The notes beneath the pieces are model-generated. The model saw only the letters and a program-made list of their open reading frames with translations. It did no database searches and had not been told where the DNA came from. 13,963 nt of DNA from Pelagophyceae sp. CCMP2097. Taxonomy: Eukaryota; Sar; Pelagophyceae. Position 1 is the first letter of the stretch, and each line of letters begins with the position of its first letter. The position numbers and the translations under genes were made by a program. The stretch covers positions 296,903 to 310,865 of the forward strand of contig MU657176.1 of NCBI GenBank assembly GCA_026770575.1. Direction: 5' to 3'. Shown here piece after piece: positions 9,677 through 13,963 of this stretch.

Positions 9677-10814
9677 CTAGTCGTCCTGCGGGAGCGTGTC
9701 GTCGGCGTTGAGGAGGGCCTGGTCGACGGGGTTGCCGCCGCCGCCGCCGCCGCCGCCGCGGCTGCGGCCTCGGCCGCCGCCGCCGGCGGCCTGCTGTGTC
9801 TCGTACTGCTGCGTCCGCGAGTAGTCGCCCAAGAACTTGTCGCGCGGGATCAGGACCTGATCGATCAGGCCGTACTGCACGGCCTCGTAGGAGGAGAGGT
9901 AAAAGTCGCGCTTCATGTCGCGCTGTAGCTTTTCCGGGGAGTGGCCGGTCATTTCCGCCAGCGCGGCCTCGACGCGGTCGTTGTCTCGCTTGTTCTCGCG
10001 CACGACGTTTGCAATGTCCGTCGCCTGGCCCATAAAGGGGTCGTCGAGGCCCGTGCGCTGCATCAGGAAGCGCGCGTTTGGCAGCGCCGTTCGGAGGCCC
10101 TTGGTCCCTGCGCCGCAGAGGAACGCGCCCATACCAGACGCCAAGCCCATATTCACCGTCGAGACCTCGCAGTCTAGCGTCTGCAGCACGTCGTACACGG
10201 CGAGGCACGGCTTCATCAGCGCGCCGGGGCAGTTGAAGTACAGGCTGATGCGCTCGTTCGGGTTCTCGTTCTGAAAATAGACCAGGCCTGCGCGCCACGG
10301 AATGCGGCGGCGCGGGCGAGGCGGCGACAGGACGCCACCGGGGACGCACCGCCGATGATGTTGTTGGCCTTTTCTTCATCGATAAAGTCGCTGATGAGCC
10401 TACGTTGCGCCGGCGTCTTCGAGAATGCGGACCACGCCATTGCAGCCCCCGCGCGTCGACGCACATGATGCGGTCGCGGTAGAGCCGCTGGTAGAGGTCC
10501 ATGTAGACGTGTCGGTCCGAGTTTGGCGGCCAGTACGGCACTTGCGGCACGCCCCTGAGAGAAGCGCCTCAAGACGATTCGCAAGAGGACCATACAAGCG
10601 CGAGGGTAGCCCAAAGCTCCAAAGCAGCAGACGGGAGAGCGCACGCATGCGTCACGACGCGTTGCCTGCGCGGGTGCGGGGTGAAATCGACCCTCAACTG
10701 GGGGGCGCACACGAGCGCGGCGCACCGCTGCGGGCCACTTCGTCGGCCGACGTGCGACACGGAGTGCAGCGCGACGGCGACGCGCAGGAGGAGCAGGCCG
10801 ACGAAGCGCGTCAT
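9677..10814 (-). CDS. clpR: ClpP-fold, catalytically inactive (ClpR-like) protease subunit
   Basis: Exons 10711-10814, 10465-10554, 10350-10399 and 9677-10287 give 284 residues; the last two junctions rebuild an ungapped ClpP alignment (RIMLISDFIDEEKANNIIGG then LVYFQNENP). The ClpP fold is clear: VYMDLYQRLYRDRI, LYFNCPG, MGLAS-MGAFL, KG-R-ALPNARF, GQATDI and EAVQYGLIDQV. The nucleophile Ser position is Gly (G133), the His position is Gln (Q158), and the Asp is kept (KRDFYLS, D209). ClpR subunits of plastid and cyanobacterial Clp complexes lack the triad and shape the ring; a plastid site is inferred. The first exon is uncertain: ATG 10814 gives a signal-peptide-like leader (MTRFVGLLLLRVAVALH), while ATG 10648 with a 41-base intron gives a 267-residue form starting MRALSRLLLWSF. 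The C-terminus is Gly-rich. Confidence 0.88.
9731..9790. repeat. GCC/GGC trinucleotide tract coding for the Gly-rich tail of the ClpR-like protein
   Basis: An almost pure CCG/GCC run on the plus strand, interrupted by CGGCTGCGG, reads as two Gly runs separated by RGRSR on the minus strand. Such tracts vary in length by slippage. Confidence 0.7.
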
Positions 10815-11252
10815 GTCACGGCGCGGGTCTTCTTCGACCCTCACCTTTTGCCGCAACTCAGTTTGGCGATTCAGCGACCGCCAAGAATGCTCGAGTCGGA
10901 GGGCGCGCCCGAGCCCATGCCCATCAAACACGTCGCCCGGCCAGTGCTCCGCCGCGCATGAACATCGCCGCATGCCTTTGCCTCGTGCGTGCACGTCGGG
11001 GCTCCAGCCGCCGGCGCCGGCGAGGACGCAGCGCCACGAAAGGCGTCTTCTGTTTGGAAAGTTCTTGCTGCGGAGACGGGCCCCGCCCGCTGTTCGGGAG
11101 GCCTCGGACGGCGAGGGGCGCACCGCGCGCTGCGTCTGCCCCCGCACTGCGGCGACGGGGGCGTTCAACGGGGGCGCGGCCGATGGTGGTGTGATCAAGA
11201 TGGCGCGTCCGACGACGGCGCGTCCGACGGTAACTCGACGTTTGTAAACTGT
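10815..11252. other. spacer between ASNSD1 3' end and the ClpR-like gene
   Basis: Both flanking genes are on the minus strand, so this stretch holds the ASNSD1 3' UTR and the promoter of the ClpR-like gene. The minus-strand frame of the ClpR leader stays open far upstream and includes another ATG, but with no family-like sequence. No RNA gene or mobile element is seen apart from a small tandem repeat at 11202-11231. Confidence 0.45.
11202..11231. repeat. two-copy 15-base tandem repeat
   Basis: GGCGCGTCCGACGAC (11202-11216) is followed directly by GGCGCGTCCGACGGT (11217-11231); the first 13 bases are identical. It lies just downstream of the ASNSD1 stop. Confidence 0.6.
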
Positions 11253-13665
11253 CTAGCCGTGCTTATGAAACTGTCCGATTTGGAACGGCGCGGAGCCGTC
11301 TCCCTGGCGGTTCGAACCAAAGGCCAGACGGTTCGAATGCGGCGCCACGCGCGTCCCAAACCTACGGTCGACAGCACTCTGGGGTCCCCCGTGCGTACGA
11401 CGGCCACGATGAGTTGCCTCTGTGAGCTCGCGGCTCCGTTTCCACCGCCGCCGCCGCGCGCGCGCGCCGCAGACGCGGCGCCGGGCTGGATGGCGCGCTT
11501 CTGCAGCCGCGCGACGTCGTGGAGGCCCAAAAGGTGCGCCGCGCCGCGGAGCGCGCGCTTGTCGCCTGCCCGTAGGATGCGTTGTCTCCCGGCGGACGCA
11601 CCGATGCACGGACGCACCGATGCCCGGCGGGAGGTCGAGGTCGCAGATTTCGCGGAGCGGCAGTGCGACGCGGCAGCACGTGATAAAGTCCTCGTCGAGG
11701 AAGGGGAAGCGCGCCTCTCTCATCGCGTCGGCGACGACGCGGTCGTCGCGGCCGAGGTTGCGCAGGCCGATGCGCCCAACATCCTTATCGATCTCGGCGC
11801 GGAGCGCGGCCGCGCCGCCGCGCTTCCACGCCGTGCGGTGCCGCGCGTAGCCGCCGAGTAATTCGTCCGCGCCCATGCCGAGCAGCAGCACGCGCGCCGA
11901 CGCAGTCACAATTTTCAGAGGGGGTTCCGCGTCGCCGCCGGGCTGCAGAGGGGCCTCGCGCAGCCGCGCCTCTTCGAGCTTTGCTGCGACCGCCCTGCCC
12001 TTTTTGTCGAGCGGGTGCGCGGCGCACGCGGCGTCCGTTTCGCCGCCGGCACGCTGCGCCCTGCGGCAGCACGTGGCGCACTGGCCGCGCGCGCACTTGC
12101 GGTTGCCCGCGCGCGCGCACTTGCCGTCGGCGCAGGGCACGGCCGCGGACCGCGCGGCGGCGGCGGCTTGGAGCGACGACGCCGACGACGGCGGCCGCGG
12201 CTGCGACTCGTCGGCGTAGCGGATCGCCGCCCTCTCCGCATCGGCGCCGCCCGCCGCGTCGGCCGCGTCCCTGCGCGGAGCCTCGCCATCCGCGGGCGCT
12301 TCAACCGGCAGGTCGTAGAGCGCGCCCTCGCCTCGGGCGCCGTAGAAGAGGGCGGCCGCGATGTTAAAGTCCATGTGCGTCGCGCTGGGCTGCGCGAGGC
12401 CGAGCACGTACGCCGCGTCTGCCGCGAGCGCGGCCGCGGAGACGGAGACCTCGATGAGGACCCACCGCCGCTCCGCCGAGACGCAGCGCCGCAGCTCCAA
12501 CAGCGCCAGCCGCGCCGCGATTCGGTCCGGCGCCGACCGCGCGTCGCGCGCGCCGTCGGCGCCAAAGGCCACGTTGATCAGCTCGATGGGCGCCTAAACG
12601 CGTCGGTCTTCGGGCGACGACGACCAGAGTCGCCTTGCTCTGGGGAAGCACCCGGTGACGCGCCTCTGGCGGGACGTGGCGGTGCGCGAGCGCGGCGATC
12701 ATCACCGAGTCGATGCCGCCGGAGAAGAGCACCGCCACACCCGGCGCGTGCACGACACGCCGCCGCACCTGCACCGCAACTCGAAAACCAAACCCGCAGT
12801 CGTTCGTGGACGCACCGCGTCGGAGAGCGCGGCGAGGATCGCCTCGGCGGCCGCGAGGCGCGACGCCTCCGTCGTCGCCGCTTCCGTCGCCGCCGCCTCC
12901 GTCGCCGATCCGGCGTCTTCGGCGCACGAATCGTCGCAGGCGAGTTTCGGCCAGCCGACGCGGTCGAAGAGGAGCGGCCACGGCCAGGGCGCCTCGTCGA
13001 GGTGCCGCAGCGCAGCGCCGTCGGCGACCTCGACGCCGAAGAGGCCCGTCGACGCCACCTCTGTCCAGTCGCACCCCGCGGCGTCGCATCCCGCGGCGCC
13101 GTCGTCTTCGAGGGCGACGGACGACACGGCTAAAACGTCTTGGGCGCGGCGCAGCAGCAGCGACCGCCGGCCGAAGGGGTCGCGACCGAACGCGAGGAGC
13201 CGGAGCCGCGGCACCCACGCGACAAAGGCGTAGGGCCCGCGCACGCGTGCTGCGAACGCCGCCGCCAGCAGCGCGAGCGCCTCGTCGGCCGTCTCGGCGA
13301 AGCGCGTCGCGTCGTCGACGAGGCGGGCCACGCGCGGCGTGTCACACGTCGCTGAATCGGCGTCATCGTACCACTCGCCGTTCCACGCGACGACGACGCC
13401 GCCGGCCTCGGCGGGCTGGCGCCACTCGCCGCCCGGGCGCATGCGCAGCACGGCGGCGCCCACAGCGACGGCCGCGTCCGGCGGCACGAACCTAGCGACG
13501 GCGCGTGCGGTTTGACGCCCAAACCGTCTCGGAGCCTCACGCGTTGGCGCCGTCGGGCCCGCGCCGCGCGTGGCGGCTCCGCAGCGCGGCGGCGGCGGCG
13601 GCGGCGCGATGCGCGCGCGGCGGCGGCGAGCCGCCACCCCAGGCGAGCGCGACGATGCCGCACAT
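11253..13665 (-). CDS. ASNSD1: asparagine synthetase domain-containing protein 1 (ASNSD1) orthologue
   Basis: Exons 13541-13665, 12816-13491, 12664-12768, 11618-12593, 11487-11565 and 11253-11361 give 689 residues (human about 643). The N-terminal class II glutaminase half starts MCGI, with Cys2 as presumed nucleophile, then RGPDG, WNGEWYDD and FGRDPFGRRSLL. The asparagine-synthetase-like ATP-pyrophosphatase half has FSGGIDS (282-288), GMGADELLGGYARHR, the subfamily mark GRIGLRNLGRDDRV, EARFPFLDE and KRAIQ-FGTRVA. A disordered, Cys-rich insertion lies at about 400-510. Introns are 49, 47, 70, 52 and 125 bases. Introns 3 and 5 need GC donors to give ungapped family joins (RHVPPE-APIELINVAF; KRAIQ-FGTRVA). 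The family is conserved but its reaction is not established; asparagine synthesis should not be assumed. Start: only this ATG gives the N-terminal Cys. Confidence 0.93.
11594..11623 (-). repeat. tandem duplication spanning a splice donor of ASNSD1
   Basis: The 14 bases GGACGCACCGATGC occur at 11594-11607 and 11610-11623 (period 16). On the coding strand each copy carries ATCG|GTGCGTCC, so two identical 5' splice sites lie 16 bases apart. Only the upstream one (intron from 11617) keeps frame into DKRALRGAAHLLGL. Confidence 0.8.
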
Positions 13666-13963
13666 CGATCGGACTCGCCTTGGATGCCGCCACGGGTCTT
13701 TCGAGGACGTGCTCCTTTAAGAGGCCGTATCCAGAGAGGGCCAGGTGCCTGAGGTCAGGTGCCTGACAATACGAGCTCGTCGGCGGCCAACCAGATTGAT
13801 CGCCGATATTTAGCGACGAGGGGGGGGGTTATGTGTGCCAAGATCGGTAAACTGTGGGGGAGTTCCGCACTTTCACTTAGGCGGGACCACGCAGTCGGTG
13901 CCGAGATGCATGTAAAGGTTTTTATTTAAGATATACTCGGGGGATTTCGGGGGCTTTCGTGTC
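13666..13963. promoter_or_regulatory. upstream region of ASNSD1 to the window end
   Basis: About 300 bases of lower GC, presumably 5' UTR and promoter of ASNSD1. It contains the 11-base repeat CAGGTGCCTGA at 13742-13752 and 13756-13766, a run of nine G at 13820-13828 and further G-runs near the window edge. No gene is recognised here; a neighbouring gene could begin beyond the edge. Confidence 0.4.
13742..13766. repeat. 14-base-period repeat with dyad symmetry
   Basis: Two copies of CAGGTGCCTGA three bases apart. TCAGG-TG-CCTGA and CCTGA-GG-TCAGG are both self-complementary, so the site could bind dimeric proteins or fold. It sits about 80 bases upstream of the ASNSD1 start codon. Confidence 0.55.

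Noticed and set aside
9606..10550. Unspliced 314-codon minus-strand frame over the ClpR-like gene
   Set aside because: Only its first 29 or so codons match ClpP; the rest is out of frame with the conserved domain and is replaced by splicing.
11305..11340. Possible tRNA T-arm (GGTTCGAACC and TTCGAA words)
   Set aside because: No flanking stems of the right length and no acceptor or anticodon arms; the words are codons of the conserved SNR...FGSNR tail of ASNSD1.
10989..11861. 290-codon plus-strand frame over the ASNSD1 3' end
   Set aside because: Antisense shadow of the conserved ASNSD1 exons; no motif.

Overview
The window looks like nuclear DNA of a compact, very GC-rich eukaryotic microalga. 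It holds eight protein genes on alternating strands, with intergenic gaps mostly under 450 bases. Six genes (and probably a seventh) only give complete, family-like proteins after short introns are removed, so it is not bacterial. Most inferred introns are 40 to 90 bases and start with GTGCG. A mitochondrial-type dihydrolipoyl dehydrogenase, an inactive ClpP-fold (ClpR-like) subunit and a flagellar TPR protein together suggest a flagellate-lineage alga. A pelagophyte stramenopile (Aureococcus/Pelagomonas type) is my best guess; a haptophyte or prasinophyte cannot be excluded from this window. Gene starts are placed at ATG codons and splice sites at reading-frame and family-alignment breaks; none is confirmed by transcripts.

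Layout from left to right. Positions 1-259 are upstream sequence with a perfect 10-bp hairpin and a short open frame running in from the window edge. An IQ-motif/coiled-coil protein (260-2096, +) meets a METTL21/family-16 methyltransferase (2154-2864, -) tail to tail. A 281-base divergent spacer separates that from a TTC29 orthologue (3146-4623, +). Then comes a 503-bp non-autonomous DNA transposon (4865-5367) with inverted ends and a 10-bp target duplication. A secretory-leader SAM-methyltransferase-like protein (5486-6579, +) contains an intron made of a degenerate 14-15-base minisatellite. It converges on the four-exon dihydrolipoyl dehydrogenase gene (6650-8498, -). That gene is divergent from a membrane-anchored Rid/YjgF-like protein (8750-9556, +), which converges on a ClpR-like gene (9677-10814, -). 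The last gene is a six-exon ASNSD1 orthologue (11253-13665, -), followed by its upstream region to the window end.

The genes do not form one pathway; this is ordinary dispersed eukaryotic gene order. Two are candidates for axonemal or cytoskeletal work (IQ protein, TTC29), one is a core mitochondrial enzyme (E3), one probably belongs to organellar proteolysis (ClpR-like), two are methyltransferases, and two are divergent members of enzyme families (Rid-like, ASNSD1). The most notable points are the transposon, a Cys-rich insertion in ASNSD1, three inferred GC-AG introns, alternative leader exons in the ClpR-like gene, and hairpin or repeat structure inside several introns.
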